From: Deltaproteobacteria bacterium
Lineage (GTDB): Bacteria > Myxococcota > JACRCW01
Direction: 5' to 3'
Assembly: GCA_016218805.1 (NCBI GenBank)
Contig: JACRCW010000031.1
Coordinates: 40,184-104,183, forward strand
Length of the DNA stretch: 64,000 nucleotides
The translations under genes and the position numbers were made by a program. Below the pieces are notes generated by a model. It was not told the origin of the DNA. It was given only the letters and a program-made list of their open reading frames with translations, and searched no databases. Below are positions 17,310-26,070 of this stretch, piece after piece (the first letter of the stretch is position 1; each line of letters starts with the position of its first letter).

Positions 17310-18194
17310 ATGTGGCTCGCTCTCCTACCCGCCGCGTGGCTCCTGCTGCAGGCGGCCGTGCCGCCGGCGGTGCAGGAGCTGATGGATGACGCGGAGTACC
17401 AGAAGGCCCGCCGCCAGGTGGACCGCCTGTTGCGCAACAGCCGCCTGTCCGCAGATGACCGCGTGGCGCTGTACGCCGCGCACGCGTTCTGTGACGTGTC
17501 CCTGGGGGATGACGCCACGGCCCAGCAATCCTTCCAGAAGCTGCTGACCCTCAAGCCCGGGTACCGAGCGGACCCCAACACCACCAGCCCCACCGTGCTG
17601 GAGGTGTTCACCCTGGTGCGCGCCCGCATGGCCGAACAGGGCGCGCTGGACCAGGCCTACGGCCCGGAGTTCCAGCCGCTGCCGGACGTGTCCCTGGGTG
17701 AGGCGGTGGACGTTCGCGTGGCCTTCCGCGCCCCCGCCGCCGCGGAGCTGGACCGCGCCTTCATCCGCTACCGGCGCGTGGGCGAGGCCAGCTTTGAAAG
17801 CGCCGAGCTGCCGCGCGCGGAGGGCGGCGGTGCGGTGTTTGCGGGGGCGGTCCCGGCCACGTTCCTGCAGGCGGATGATGACTTTGCCGTGGAGTACCAC
17901 CTGGAGGCGGTGAACGCGGCGGGTGAACGTCTCACCGGCGTGGGAACCGCGGACCTCCCGCTGCAGTTCCGCGTGGATTCGCCCAAGACCCTGGCGGTGG
18001 CGGCCGAGCCGCCGCGCCGCGGGGGCGCGGACACCGGGAAGAAGGTGGCCGGGCTGGTGGTGCCGTGGGTGGTGGGCGCGGTGGCGGTGCTGGCGGTGGC
18101 GTGGGTGGCCGGGTCCATCCTGGTGCTCACGGCCATCCAGCCGGGCGCCAGCCACCTGTTTGTCCGCCTGGGAAAACCCCAGCAGGGGAAGTGA
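17310..18194 (+). CDS. Exported TPR-like protein with a C-terminal membrane segment
   Basis: 294 residues. The ATG at 17310 gives a signal-peptide-like start (MWLALLPAAWLLLQAAVPP). Residues ~25-110 are helical with a TPR-like repeat (ALYAAHAFCDVSLGDDATAQ). The centre is beta-rich (DRAFIRYRRVGEASFESAEL), like an immunoglobulin or carbohydrate-binding-like module. A hydrophobic helix near the C-terminus (VVPWVVGAVAVLAVAWVAGS) would anchor it in the inner membrane. No strong ribosome-binding site precedes the start. The architecture recurs among myxobacterial envelope proteins, but no function is known to me. Confidence 0.65.
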   Translation: MWLALLPAAWLLLQAAVPPAVQELMDDAEYQKARRQVDRLLRNSRLSADDRVALYAAHAFCDVSLGDDATAQQSFQKLLTLKPGYRADPNTTSPTVLEVFTLVRARMAEQGALDQAYGPEFQPLPDVSLGEAVDVRVAFRAPAAAELDRAFIRYRRVGEASFESAELPRAEGGGAVFAGAVPATFLQADDDFAVEYHLEAVNAAGERLTGVGTADLPLQFRVDSPKTLAVAAEPPRRGGADTGKKVAGLVVPWVVGAVAVLAVAWVAGSILVLTAIQPGASHLFVRLGKPQQGK

Positions 18195-18198
18195 GGCG

Positions 18199-18648
18199 TC
18201 AGCCCACCGTGGGCTCCACCTGGCCGCCCTTGCGGGCGCCGGCGGCCACCTCGGCAATGTACGTTTGCAGCAGCTCGCGGTCCTTGTCGTGCATGGAGAG
18301 GAAGCGCAGACCCATCCCAAACTCCGCGCGATCTTTGGCGCTCACCACCAGCGCGTGCGCCTCAATGATGCGCTCCTGGCCTGGCACGCTGAACTTCAGC
18401 GTCACCTCGGTGCCGGGACGGTGCGGGATGGTGTTCTCAAAGTACACCCCCCCCAGAGACAGGTTGCCCACGCGGCGGAAGTAGAGATCCTCGCCGTGCT
18501 CCTCCTCCATCCACAGGTCAATGGGCGCGCGCACACCGGCGCGCCGTTCGGTCTTGCGGCGGTCCGCACCGGCACGACGCTCGCCGCGCGCAGGCCGCTG
18601 CTGCTGCTGGCGGCGCTCCACGTGGCGCCGGTCGGTCTTGGCAGTCAT
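18199..18648 (-). CDS. PilZ-domain protein
   Basis: 149 residues with a PilZ domain, the common c-di-GMP receptor. The N-terminal ~45 residues are very Arg/Gln-rich. The two ligand-binding motifs are present: RxxxR (RAGVR, near residue 38) and the (D/N)xSxxG type as NLSLGGVYFEN. Both motifs intact suggests real c-di-GMP binding, though this is inferred. It is divergent from the CBS-domain gene across a 187-bp gap. An FHA-GGDEF cyclase that could supply the ligand lies 2 kb away. Confidence 0.88.
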   Translation of the reverse strand: MTAKTDRRHVERRQQQQRPARGERRAGADRRKTERRAGVRAPIDLWMEEEHGEDLYFRRVGNLSLGGVYFENTIPHRPGTEVTLKFSVPGQERIIEAHALVVSAKDRAEFGMGLRFLSMHDKDRELLQTYIAEVAAGARKGGQVEPTVG

Positions 18649-18835
18649 GCGCCCATACTGCCAACAAACCCCCGGTGCCGCCAAGTCCGCGGCGCGGCGT
18701 CGCTGCCGGCCGACGACGTGGCATCCCGCAAGCAAGCCCGTTGTACGGGCGGGCCGTCCCTCCCGTTCCCTGCACGCGGTGCCGGGACTGGGGACCTCGG
18801 CGCCAGCGTTGCGCATTCCGCCCCTGGAGGTGCCC

Positions 18836-19291
18836 ATGCGTGCCCAATCCGCCATGACCCGGGACGTGACCTGCATTGCCCCGGCTGATGACCTGGACGC
18901 CGCGTGGGCGCTCATGGTCCGCTTGGCCATCCGGCACCTGCCCGTGCTGGACGGCGAGACCCTGGTGGGGATCCTCTCGGACCGGGACGTCCTGGTCCAC
19001 GCCCAGCTGGATGAAGAGGACGCGCTGGAGGTCCCGGCCATCCCGGTCAGCTCCGCCATGACGGCCCGTCCGGTCACCTGCACACCGGAGGCGCGCGTCT
19101 CGGAGGTGGCCGGACTCATGCTGGACCACAAGATTGACTGTCTCCCCGTGGTGGATGAGCACGGCAACATGGTGGGCCTGATCACCTCGTCGGACCTGCT
19201 GGAGCTGCTGCGGACGCGCGAGGAAGCGGGCGACCGGGCGCTTCCCTTCCGCTGGCGCGTGCACCCCAATGCGCTGCGCACTGTGGCGTGA
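18836..19291 (+). CDS. Tandem CBS-domain protein
   Basis: 151 residues made almost entirely of a CBS pair (Bateman module): AMTRDVTCIAPADDLDAAW to GILSDRDVLVHA, then AMTARPVTCTPEARVSEVA to GLITSSDLLELL. Such stand-alone modules bind adenosine nucleotides and regulate partner proteins. The ATG at 18836 follows GGAGG by 5 bases. No partner domain is fused, and the target is unknown. Confidence 0.9.
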   Translation: MRAQSAMTRDVTCIAPADDLDAAWALMVRLAIRHLPVLDGETLVGILSDRDVLVHAQLDEEDALEVPAIPVSSAMTARPVTCTPEARVSEVAGLMLDHKIDCLPVVDEHGNMVGLITSSDLLELLRTREEAGDRALPFRWRVHPNALRTVA

Positions 19292-19371
19292 CCCGTTTGT
19301 AGTTGTTACGCGGTCCGCGGCCGGCCCGGCGGGCCGGGTTGGCCGGCGGCGCCAGCCGGGATAGCGTCCCG

Positions 19372-19391
19372 CCTCCGCCCGCGGGCGGAGG
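19372..19391. promoter_or_regulatory. Perfect 20-bp palindrome in the leader of the LysM gene
   Basis: CCTCCGCCCGCGGGCGGAGG is perfectly self-complementary and ends 16 bases before the ATG at 19408, just ahead of the GGAGG ribosome site. It could be an operator or form a hairpin in the mRNA leader. No protein binding to such a sequence is known to me. Confidence 0.4.
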
Positions 19392-19407
19392 ATGGAGGAA
19401 CGCCGGC

Positions 19408-20757
19408 ATGTCAGTCACCGTGTCACGCGGACAGAGCCTGTGGGCCATTGCCCGGGAGCATCTCCCTGAGGGCGCCACGCGGGCGCAGGTGCAGGCCGCC
19501 GTGCGCGACCTGGCCCAGGCCAACGGGTTGGACGCCACGTCCAAGCTGCGCGCCGGGCAGGCGCTGGCGCTTCCTGCCTCCTTCACGGGCACGCTGGCGG
19601 GCAACCCCACCACGTCTGACGCCCTGCCCCGCCTGGCCGCGGGCCCCGCCCCCGCCTCGCGCACCCCCCTGGCCACGCGCGCCGCGCAGCTGGCGCAGCC
19701 CAGGCCGCTGCTGGCCCTGGAGCCGTCCTTCTGTGCGGCCACGCGCGTGGATGAGGGCGCGGTGGCCCTGGGCCCCATCGCCGGCGTGCCCGTCACCGCG
19801 GTGGCGCAGCGGTTTGACGGGATGAAGAGCTCCATCGGGCCGGACTCGCTCCGGACGGTGGACGTGCGGCTGGGGACGCTCACGCAGGCGCAGTTTGACG
19901 CCGTGAAAACGTCCTTTGGAGGACTTACGAGCGTGACGTTTGACCCGGCACGCAAGTACTCCGCCGTGGACTTCCTCCCGCCCGCGCTGCAGGCGCTGTG
20001 CGGCAAGGACCTGGACCTCCCCACCGACGTGAAACTCAAGGGGACCAAGAAGATTGGCGAGATCAACATGAATCCCGCGGACCACACCATTGGGCTCACC
20101 ATGAACTGCCACGCCACCGCGTGGGAGGCCGCGCGCGCGTTCCAGGGCGCCAACACGGACGCGGTGTCCATCTTCTACGGCGAAATGGTCGTCATGGACG
20201 GCCTGGTGGAGGAAGGCGCGGACTTCAAGCACCTGGGCGAGGTACCGGCGGAGAAGAAGGAGGACCTCCTCAAGCTGGACCTGAAACCCGGTGACATTGT
20301 CCAGTTTGACGAGGTCAGCGACTGGGCCCGCATGACCATGCTGCTGCATTCGGCGGTGTACGTGGGCAACGGGCTGTTCTTTGAGAAGCCCAACACGGAA
20401 GGCGCGGAGAAGGAGGACGCCGCCCACTACGTGCACCAGGATGAGACGCCCTTCCGCCTGGTCACGCTGGACATGATGACCGCGCCCATCTCACAGGCGG
20501 TGGACGGGAAGTACAAGATGACGGCGTGGCGGCCGCTCACCGCCATGAAGGAGCCGCGGGACGCGTTTGAATCCGCGCTGGAGGGGGACTTCCGGAAGTA
20601 CGCCAAGGGGCGTGGCGCCGCACTGAACCTGGAGCTGGTCAGCATGTTGGAGCAGGGCATGGCCGGCAACATCCGCGGGGAGTACGCCAGCGCCCTGGTC
20701 ACCGTGGGACTGGCGCAGAATCCAGACGGGACCACCAGGCTGGCCCCGCGCGGCTGA
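19408..20757 (+). CDS. LysM protein with a papain-like (NlpC/P60-like) region
   Basis: 449 residues. Residues 1-55 form a LysM peptidoglycan-binding module (SVTVSRGQSLWAIAREHL ... LRAGQALALP). The rest includes a stretch that fits an NlpC/P60-like amidase: Cys in TMNCHATAWEAARAF, LKPGDIVQF, then His in MLLHSAVYVGNGLFFEKP. That order of Cys and His is typical of such hydrolases, so a cell-wall or amide hydrolase is inferred. No signal peptide precedes LysM, so export is unexplained. The ATG follows GGAGG with 9-base spacing. The family identity of the C-terminal region is uncertain. Confidence 0.7.
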   Translation: MSVTVSRGQSLWAIAREHLPEGATRAQVQAAVRDLAQANGLDATSKLRAGQALALPASFTGTLAGNPTTSDALPRLAAGPAPASRTPLATRAAQLAQPRPLLALEPSFCAATRVDEGAVALGPIAGVPVTAVAQRFDGMKSSIGPDSLRTVDVRLGTLTQAQFDAVKTSFGGLTSVTFDPARKYSAVDFLPPALQALCGKDLDLPTDVKLKGTKKIGEINMNPADHTIGLTMNCHATAWEAARAFQGANTDAVSIFYGEMVVMDGLVEEGADFKHLGEVPAEKKEDLLKLDLKPGDIVQFDEVSDWARMTMLLHSAVYVGNGLFFEKPNTEGAEKEDAAHYVHQDETPFRLVTLDMMTAPISQAVDGKYKMTAWRPLTAMKEPRDAFESALEGDFRKYAKGRGAALNLELVSMLEQGMAGNIRGEYASALVTVGLAQNPDGTTRLAPRG

Positions 20758-20815
20758 CGGCGCTGGCTGCAGCGCGGCCAATGACGTCGTTCACCGGTTG
20801 CGTTATGGATGGGCC

Positions 20816-21721
20816 ATGGCTGCCCGCCCCACCCGCCGTCTCACCCGGGAATCCATGGAGACGACGCTGGCCTCCACGGCCAGTGAGCCCCGGGTACCGT
20901 GCGTGACGGTGCTGAGCGGACCGGTGGCGGGGTTCACCGCCCGGCTCCCGGATGGCCGTCAGGTGGTGGGCCGGGACCAGGGATCCTGGCTGTGCGTGGA
21001 TGAGGACGGCGTGTCCCGCGCGCATCTGGCGTTCCTGGTGGAGGGAATGCGGGTCCAGGCCCAGGACCTGGGCAGCACCAACGGGACGTTCTGCAACGGC
21101 CAGCCGCTCACCACGCGCGTCCTGCAAGACGGCGATCAGCTCCGCCTGGGCGAGACCACGTGCCTCAAGTTTGAGCACAAGACGACGACGGAACACGCGC
21201 TGCTGCAACGCCAGTACGAGGCGGCGACCCACGACGCGCTCACCGGCTGCTTCAACCGCAAGTACCTGCTGGAGCGCCTCAGCGCGGAAGTGGCGTTCAC
21301 CGCGCGCCACCCGCAGCCCCTGGCCGTCCTCATGGTGGACCTGGACCATTTCAAGAACGTCAATGACCAGCACGGCCACGCCGCCGGAGACCTGGTGCTC
21401 ACGCGCGTGGCGCGCATGATGAGTTCGCTGCTGCGCCTGGGGGACGTGCTGTGCCGCTACGGCGGTGAGGAGTTTGTCATCCTGCTGCGTGAGACCACCG
21501 TGCCCAGCGCCGTGCTCGCCGCCGAGCGCCTGCGCCGCGGTGTGGAGCACCTGGGCATTCCGCACGCGGGAACGGACCTGCGCGTCACGCTCAGCATTGG
21601 CGTAACAGGAACCGACGGCACCACGCCGGTCACCGCGCAGGCACTGCTGGATTGGGCAGACCACGCCCTGTACGCGGCCAAGAACGGCGGCCGGAACCGC
21701 GTGGTGGCACACACGCCGTGA
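20816..21721 (+). CDS. FHA-GGDEF diguanylate cyclase
   Basis: 301 residues: an N-terminal FHA domain (DLGSTNGTFCNGQPL; phosphothreonine-binding) and a C-terminal GGDEF domain that makes c-di-GMP from two GTP. The active site reads RYGGEEF, the metal site VDLDHFKNVNDQHGH, and the inhibitory I-site RLGD sits 5 residues before GGEEF, so product feedback is probably retained. The FHA domain suggests control by Ser/Thr kinases, common in this phylum. The start at 20816 (MAARPT) is the best ATG; METTLAS at 20855 is an alternative. A strong terminator follows. Confidence 0.92.
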   Translation: MAARPTRRLTRESMETTLASTASEPRVPCVTVLSGPVAGFTARLPDGRQVVGRDQGSWLCVDEDGVSRAHLAFLVEGMRVQAQDLGSTNGTFCNGQPLTTRVLQDGDQLRLGETTCLKFEHKTTTEHALLQRQYEAATHDALTGCFNRKYLLERLSAEVAFTARHPQPLAVLMVDLDHFKNVNDQHGHAAGDLVLTRVARMMSSLLRLGDVLCRYGGEEFVILLRETTVPSAVLAAERLRRGVEHLGIPHAGTDLRVTLSIGVTGTDGTTPVTAQALLDWADHALYAAKNGGRNRVVAHTP

Positions 21722-21729
21722 AACACAGA

Positions 21730-21770
21730 GGCCCCGTCGGCGTGGTCGCGGACGGGGCCCCGGGGGTTTT
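21730..21770 (+). terminator. Rho-independent terminator after the GGDEF gene
   Basis: A 9-bp perfect stem GGCCCCGTC (21730-21738) / GACGGGGCC (21751-21759) with a 12-base loop, then CCGGGGG and a TTTT run ending at 21770. It lies 9 bp after the stop codon and separates this gene from the convergent tRNA gene. Confidence 0.8.
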
Positions 21771-21772
21771 CC

Positions 21773-21849
21773 TGGCGCGCGATGCAAGAGTCGAACTTGC
21801 GACCTACGGCTTCGGAGACCGTCGCTCTATCCAGCTGAGCTAATCGCGC
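21773..21849 (-). tRNA. tRNA-Arg (anticodon CCG)
   Basis: A 77-nt cloverleaf with encoded CCA. Acceptor GCGCGAT/ATCGCGC pairs fully, the D arm is GCTC...GAGC, the anticodon stem ACGGT/GCCGT holds the loop CTCCGAA with anticodon CCG, and the T arm is GCAAG-TTCGACT-CTTGC. It reads CGG arginine codons. A good promoter lies just upstream. Confidence 0.95.
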
Positions 21850-21861
21850 ACGCGGCGCGCG

Positions 21862-21890
21862 CGTATACACCCCGTGCGGAGGGTGCGCAA
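21862..21890 (-). promoter_or_regulatory. Sigma70-type promoter of tRNA-Arg
   Basis: TTGCGC (-35, 21885-21890), 17-bp spacer, TATACG (-10, 21862-21867), placing the start about 6-8 bases ahead of the tRNA 5' end at 21849. Confidence 0.6.
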
Positions 21891-21935
21891 CGCCGCAGCT
21901 TGCACGCCGCCCCTCCCTCTTGGAACATCCGCTCC

Positions 21936-22604
21936 ATGCTCCGCTCCGTCGCCATCCTGGTGTTGCTGGGCGCTGCCGCATGCCGTCCCGCGGCGCCCCC
22001 CAAAGACCCGCCCGCCCCGCGTGAGGGCGCCCTGCCCCCGCCCTTCAACTTTGCCGAAGCCGAGGCCGGCCTCCTGTTCTCCTACGTGGACGCTGCGGGC
22101 GCGGTGCGCAGCGCGGACGCGCTCAAGGACGTCCCGGAGACGGCGCGCAAGAACCTGATGGTGGTGGACCTACGCAAGAGCCCGGAGGAGCGGATGGCGG
22201 ACCGGTTTGTGTACTTTGCGGACGCCACCGTGAAGAACCCGGAGGGCAGCTTCACGGCGCTGCCGGTGAGCCGCTACCAGGCTCCGGCGGGAGGCGGGCC
22301 GGTGGAGAGCTTTGTCGCCGACACGCAGTCCCATGACGTGGTGGTCTACACGGCGGAATGGTGCGGCTTCTGCAAGAAGACCAAGGCGTTCCTCAAACAG
22401 AAGGGCGTCAGCTTCCGCGAACGCGACGTGGAGCGGGACCCCGGCGCGGAGCGCGAGCTGCAGGCCAAGGCAAAACGCGCGGGCGTGCGCGTGTCCGGCG
22501 TGCCGGTGACGGACTTCATGGGCGAGCTGGTGATGGGCTTTGACCAGCCGCGGTTGGAGCGCCTCATCGCAGCGCGCGCGGCGGCACCGGCGCCGGCGCC
22601 GTGA
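21936..22604 (+). CDS. Glutaredoxin-domain lipoprotein
   Basis: 222 residues. The ATG at 21936 gives a lipoprotein signal (MLRSVAILVLLGAAAC). The C-terminal ~80 residues are a glutaredoxin fold with the redox motif in EWCGFCKKTKAFL and the cis-Pro loop SGVPVTDFMG. It would act in the periplasm, perhaps as a thiol reductant receiving electrons from the DsbD encoded convergently 4 bp away; that pairing is inferred from position. The middle part (residues ~25-130) is not recognised. Confidence 0.82.
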   Translation: MLRSVAILVLLGAAACRPAAPPKDPPAPREGALPPPFNFAEAEAGLLFSYVDAAGAVRSADALKDVPETARKNLMVVDLRKSPEERMADRFVYFADATVKNPEGSFTALPVSRYQAPAGGGPVESFVADTQSHDVVVYTAEWCGFCKKTKAFLKQKGVSFRERDVERDPGAERELQAKAKRAGVRVSGVPVTDFMGELVMGFDQPRLERLIAARAAAPAPAP

Positions 22605-22608
22605 CCCG

Positions 22609-24048
22609 TCAGCGGACCTTCTTCATCTCCGCCACAAATTCCGGCGCGGCAATGAACCCCTCCACGCGCGGGTCCTTCAGCAGGTTCCCCTGCGAGTCAT
22701 AGAACACCACCGCGGGCAGCCCGACGATGCCGTAGCGCCGCCACAGGTCCGTCATCGCCTCCGTCATCTCGGTCGCATCCACCAGCGCGGGCACAAACCG
22801 CTGCGCCTCGTCGACAAACGCGGGTTCCACGTAGGTCTTGTGCTCCAGCTCTTTGCAGGCCGCGCACCAGTCCGCACCAAAGTCGATCATCACCGGCTTG
22901 CCCAGCTCGCGGCCCGCTTTCACCGCCGCGTCGTGGTCGCGGTACCACGCCACCGTCGTGGGTTTGGGGGGCGCGTCGGCCCAGCCCACCAGCGTGACCA
23001 GGGCCAGCGTGGACAGCGCCAGGCCCGCGGCCTTGCGCACGCGCGGGGCGGTGCCCGCGTCCTTGAAGCTGAGGTGCAGCGCCCCCACCGCCACGCCCAA
23101 CGCCAGCAGCGCCAGCCCGGCGGGCAGCGCCCAGGGGTGCGCGCCCACCTCGCGCATGGCGGAGGCCAGCGCCTTGACGTGCGGCTTCACCAGGTATGCG
23201 GCCGCGCCAATCATGGCCAGGCCCAGCACGCTCTTGACGGCCTCCATCCACCGCCCGCTGCGCGGCATGCGGGACAGCGCGCTGGAGAAGGTGCCCAGCA
23301 CCAGGAACAACAGCCCCATGCCCAGGCTGTAGGACGCCATGAGCACCGCGCCGCGGCCCGGCTCACCGGACTTGGAGATGAGGCTGAGGATCACCGCCAG
23401 CACGGGCCCCGTGCAGGGTGCGGCAATGACGCCGGCGGCCAGGCCCATGAGGAAGGCGCCGCGGAAGCCGGAACCGCCCACCTGGCTGAGCCGGTTCTGC
23501 ACCGCGGGCGGCAGCGCCAGATCAAACGCGCCAAACATGGACGCCGCCATGGCCAGGCACAGCGCGCCAATGCCCAACACCACGGCGGGGATGGCCATCA
23601 GGCCGCCGGAGATGAACCCCAGCGAGGCAAACGTCACGCCCAGGCCGGTGTACAGCGTGCTCATGCCCAGCACGTACGCCGCGGACAGGCCAAACGCCTG
23701 CAGGCGGCTGGTGGCCTGCCGCGCGCCGAAGATGGAGATGGTGATGGGGATGAGCGGGTAGACGCACGGGGAGAGGCTGGTCAGCAGCCCGGCCACAAAG
23801 CTCAGCCCCAGCGCCACGACGTGGTTGTCCCGGCACAGCGCCAGGAGCAGCTTGGCCTTGATGGCCAGGTCCGCCGCGGACCCCGCCGCCTGGGGAACCT
23901 CCTGGCATTCCCCCTGGGCGGCGGCCGTGGTCGCCCCCAGCGTGCCCAGCTCAGCGGCCAGCGCCGCGGCGGGCGCCACGGCGGTGAGCGCGAACACCCC
24001 GAGGGCCAGGGCCAACCGCGCCATCTTCCCGCCTGCACCGTGGATCAT
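22609..24048 (-). CDS. dsbD: Short thiol:disulfide interchange protein DsbD
   Basis: 479 residues. DsbD passes electrons from cytoplasmic thioredoxin to periplasmic thiol proteins. Seen: a signal peptide, a CcdA/DsbD membrane domain with the two redox Cys in LTSLSPCVYPL and IAAPCTGPVL and about eight helices, then a C-terminal thioredoxin domain with DWCAACKELE. The usual N-terminal alpha domain (nDsbD) is missing; only a ~30-residue segment with two Cys precedes the membrane part. The start at 24048 follows GGAAGG by 9 bases. It converges on the glutaredoxin lipoprotein, a plausible electron acceptor. Confidence 0.93.
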   Translation of the reverse strand: MIHGAGGKMARLALALGVFALTAVAPAAALAAELGTLGATTAAAQGECQEVPQAAGSAADLAIKAKLLLALCRDNHVVALGLSFVAGLLTSLSPCVYPLIPITISIFGARQATSRLQAFGLSAAYVLGMSTLYTGLGVTFASLGFISGGLMAIPAVVLGIGALCLAMAASMFGAFDLALPPAVQNRLSQVGGSGFRGAFLMGLAAGVIAAPCTGPVLAVILSLISKSGEPGRGAVLMASYSLGMGLLFLVLGTFSSALSRMPRSGRWMEAVKSVLGLAMIGAAAYLVKPHVKALASAMREVGAHPWALPAGLALLALGVAVGALHLSFKDAGTAPRVRKAAGLALSTLALVTLVGWADAPPKPTTVAWYRDHDAAVKAGRELGKPVMIDFGADWCAACKELEHKTYVEPAFVDEAQRFVPALVDATEMTEAMTDLWRRYGIVGLPAVVFYDSQGNLLKDPRVEGFIAAPEFVAEMKKVR

Positions 24049-24109
24049 CCCGAAAGACCTTCCCATCCGCGTAGGAGCCCGCGCGCCGCCGCGGGATGCG
24101 CCTGCGCGC

Positions 24110-25951
24110 TCACACCTTGCCCAGCAGCTCCAGTTTCAACCGCATCTTGACGTCGTTGTCCGTGTACAGCGCGCCGTGCTGCTGCTGCACCGGGTGGATC
24201 TCGCTCCCGGCCAGGATGGCGCTGTCCTGCGCCACGGTGCCATCGCCGCAGTCCTCGTCCACAAATTGCGGGTCAATGAACTCCCCGTCCTTGCCGCGCT
24301 TGACGTTGATGCGCGCCAGCGTCTTCTGGCCGTAGCCAAAGATGGACACCACCGGCACGCGCGAACTGGTCCCCAGCTCCTCGTGGAATTCGCGCGCGTC
24401 CTTGATGGCCAGCTTCACCTTCTCCGGCACCCAGCTGGTGTCATTGAGCAGGTCCACCGGGCCTTTCTCGTCGTGCACCACCGGGTAGGAGGGCAGCAGC
24501 TGGTAGGCGGACAGGAAGGTGGCCACTGTTTCCTTGAGCTTCTGCCTGTTGGTCCCAAACGGAAGCCCGCCCCCGCCCAACATGGTCATCAGGGGCTTGG
24601 GCGTCCCGCGGTTGGGCACGCCCAGCTGCACCAGCCGGTCAATGTGGTGCCGGCCGCCCATGCGCTCCACGTAGTACCGCGCCACCAGCCCGCCGGCCGA
24701 ATGCGCAATGACAATGAACTTCCCCTGCGCCTTTTCCGGCAGTTCCTCCCACTCGGTGATGAGGTTGCCCAGGTGCCGCGCCGCGTGCCGCAGATCCGCA
24801 CGCCAGTCATACGCGCACACAAACAGGTCCCTGCCCGCCTGGTAGCCCAGCCCCTGCACCAGGTACTCAACCAGCCGGTTGTACGCGTCCAGCTTGATGA
24901 GCCCGGGGATCACCACCACTTCCTCAACCAGGCCGCGCGGGGTGAGGTCCTTCTCCTCGGGCATCTTGAGCATCTCAGGCGTCTTGAGGAACGTCTTGGC
25001 CGCGGGCCACACCATGGCGTCGCCGCGGAACAGCGTGGAGCCCATGAAGCCGGGGACCACCACCACCGGCAGGCGCTGCCCGGCGGGCGTGGTGCGCGCG
25101 CGGCGCGTGGGCGGCGGCACCAGCGGCAGCTCCGCGGGCCGGCCCGCCTCCAGCGTCTCGTTGCTTTCGTCTGCCCGCGTGGTGCTGCGTGCGCTCACCG
25201 GGCGCACCGCCCGTGCGCCCGTGGACGTGGTGGAGCGCACCGCGCCTGCGCGCGGCGGCAGCGGGATGACCACGGACAGGTCGTCCTGGGTGAAGCCCGC
25301 CTTGAAGACAATGCGCGCGTCCCCCACCTCAAACATGTCCCCGCCGTGCAGCTCCGCGCTCTCCACCGGCGCACCGTTGAGCAGCGTGCCGTTGCGGCTC
25401 CCCAGGTCCCGCAGCGTCACGCCGCCGCCGTGCACCGTGAGCTCTGCGTGCTGGCGTGACACCTTGGGGTGCTCCACCTGCACGTCCACGCCCGGCTGCC
25501 GCCCAATCACCAGGCGCGGCCCGTTGAGCTTGTATTCCACGGACCGGCCCTCGCGCGTGACGACAATGCGCGGCACCGAGTGGTCGGTGATGGACGCTTC
25601 AAACCCCTCACCCACCTGGGTCATCAGCGTCTGGTCTTCCTGCGAGACAATCCCCGTCCCCACCGACACGCGCAGCGTGGTGCCGCCAATGATGACCTCG
25701 TCACCGGGGCGCACCACCGCGTCCCGCACGCGGTTGCCGTTGAACTTGAACCCGTTGCTGCTCCCCAGGTCCTCCAACCGCAGCTGCGCCCCGGAGCACT
25801 GCAGCACCGCGTGGCGCCGGCTCACCTTGATGTCCAGCAGCACCACGTCGTTGTCCGCGCCCCGGCCAATGCTCACCCGCGGGCTGTCCAGCGAGTAGCG
25901 GACCTCGCCCCCGTCGGGTGCCACCACCACCAGCGTACCGAACCGGCCCAT
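24110..25951 (-). CDS. FHA-FHA-lipase (LCAT-like alpha/beta hydrolase) fusion
   Basis: 613 residues, no signal peptide. Two FHA domains come first: RVSIGRGADNDVVLLDIKVS ... LGSSNGFKFNG (residues ~25-85) and LVIGRQPGVDVQV ... LGSRNGTLLNG (~145-200), both with the conserved phosphopeptide-binding residues. After a Thr/Arg-rich linker, residues ~290-613 form an alpha/beta hydrolase of the lecithin:cholesterol acyltransferase/lipase type: VVVPGFMGSTLF, nucleophile in IAHSAGGLVARYY, acid likely in DCGDGTV and His in VQQQHGALY. FHA domains bind phosphothreonine, so the enzyme may be recruited by a Ser/Thr kinase. Substrate unknown. Confidence 0.85.
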   Translation of the reverse strand: MGRFGTLVVVAPDGGEVRYSLDSPRVSIGRGADNDVVLLDIKVSRRHAVLQCSGAQLRLEDLGSSNGFKFNGNRVRDAVVRPGDEVIIGGTTLRVSVGTGIVSQEDQTLMTQVGEGFEASITDHSVPRIVVTREGRSVEYKLNGPRLVIGRQPGVDVQVEHPKVSRQHAELTVHGGGVTLRDLGSRNGTLLNGAPVESAELHGGDMFEVGDARIVFKAGFTQDDLSVVIPLPPRAGAVRSTTSTGARAVRPVSARSTTRADESNETLEAGRPAELPLVPPPTRRARTTPAGQRLPVVVVPGFMGSTLFRGDAMVWPAAKTFLKTPEMLKMPEEKDLTPRGLVEEVVVIPGLIKLDAYNRLVEYLVQGLGYQAGRDLFVCAYDWRADLRHAARHLGNLITEWEELPEKAQGKFIVIAHSAGGLVARYYVERMGGRHHIDRLVQLGVPNRGTPKPLMTMLGGGGLPFGTNRQKLKETVATFLSAYQLLPSYPVVHDEKGPVDLLNDTSWVPEKVKLAIKDAREFHEELGTSSRVPVVSIFGYGQKTLARINVKRGKDGEFIDPQFVDEDCGDGTVAQDSAILAGSEIHPVQQQHGALYTDNDVKMRLKLELLGKV

Positions 25952-26070
25952 CCGTCCTCGCGTATTCCCCGCACCGCGGGGAGATGCACCCTAGGGATCC
26001 CCCGTGGCGGGTTCAAGCCCGCGTGGACTAGCGTGGCTGCCCGGTGACGGGTGGCGACGGAGGCGGCGGC

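Noticed and set aside
22540..24150. 536-codon plus-strand frame opposite dsbD.
   Set aside because: dsbD has redox Cys motifs and membrane helices; the antisense translation is Arg/His/Gln-rich noise.
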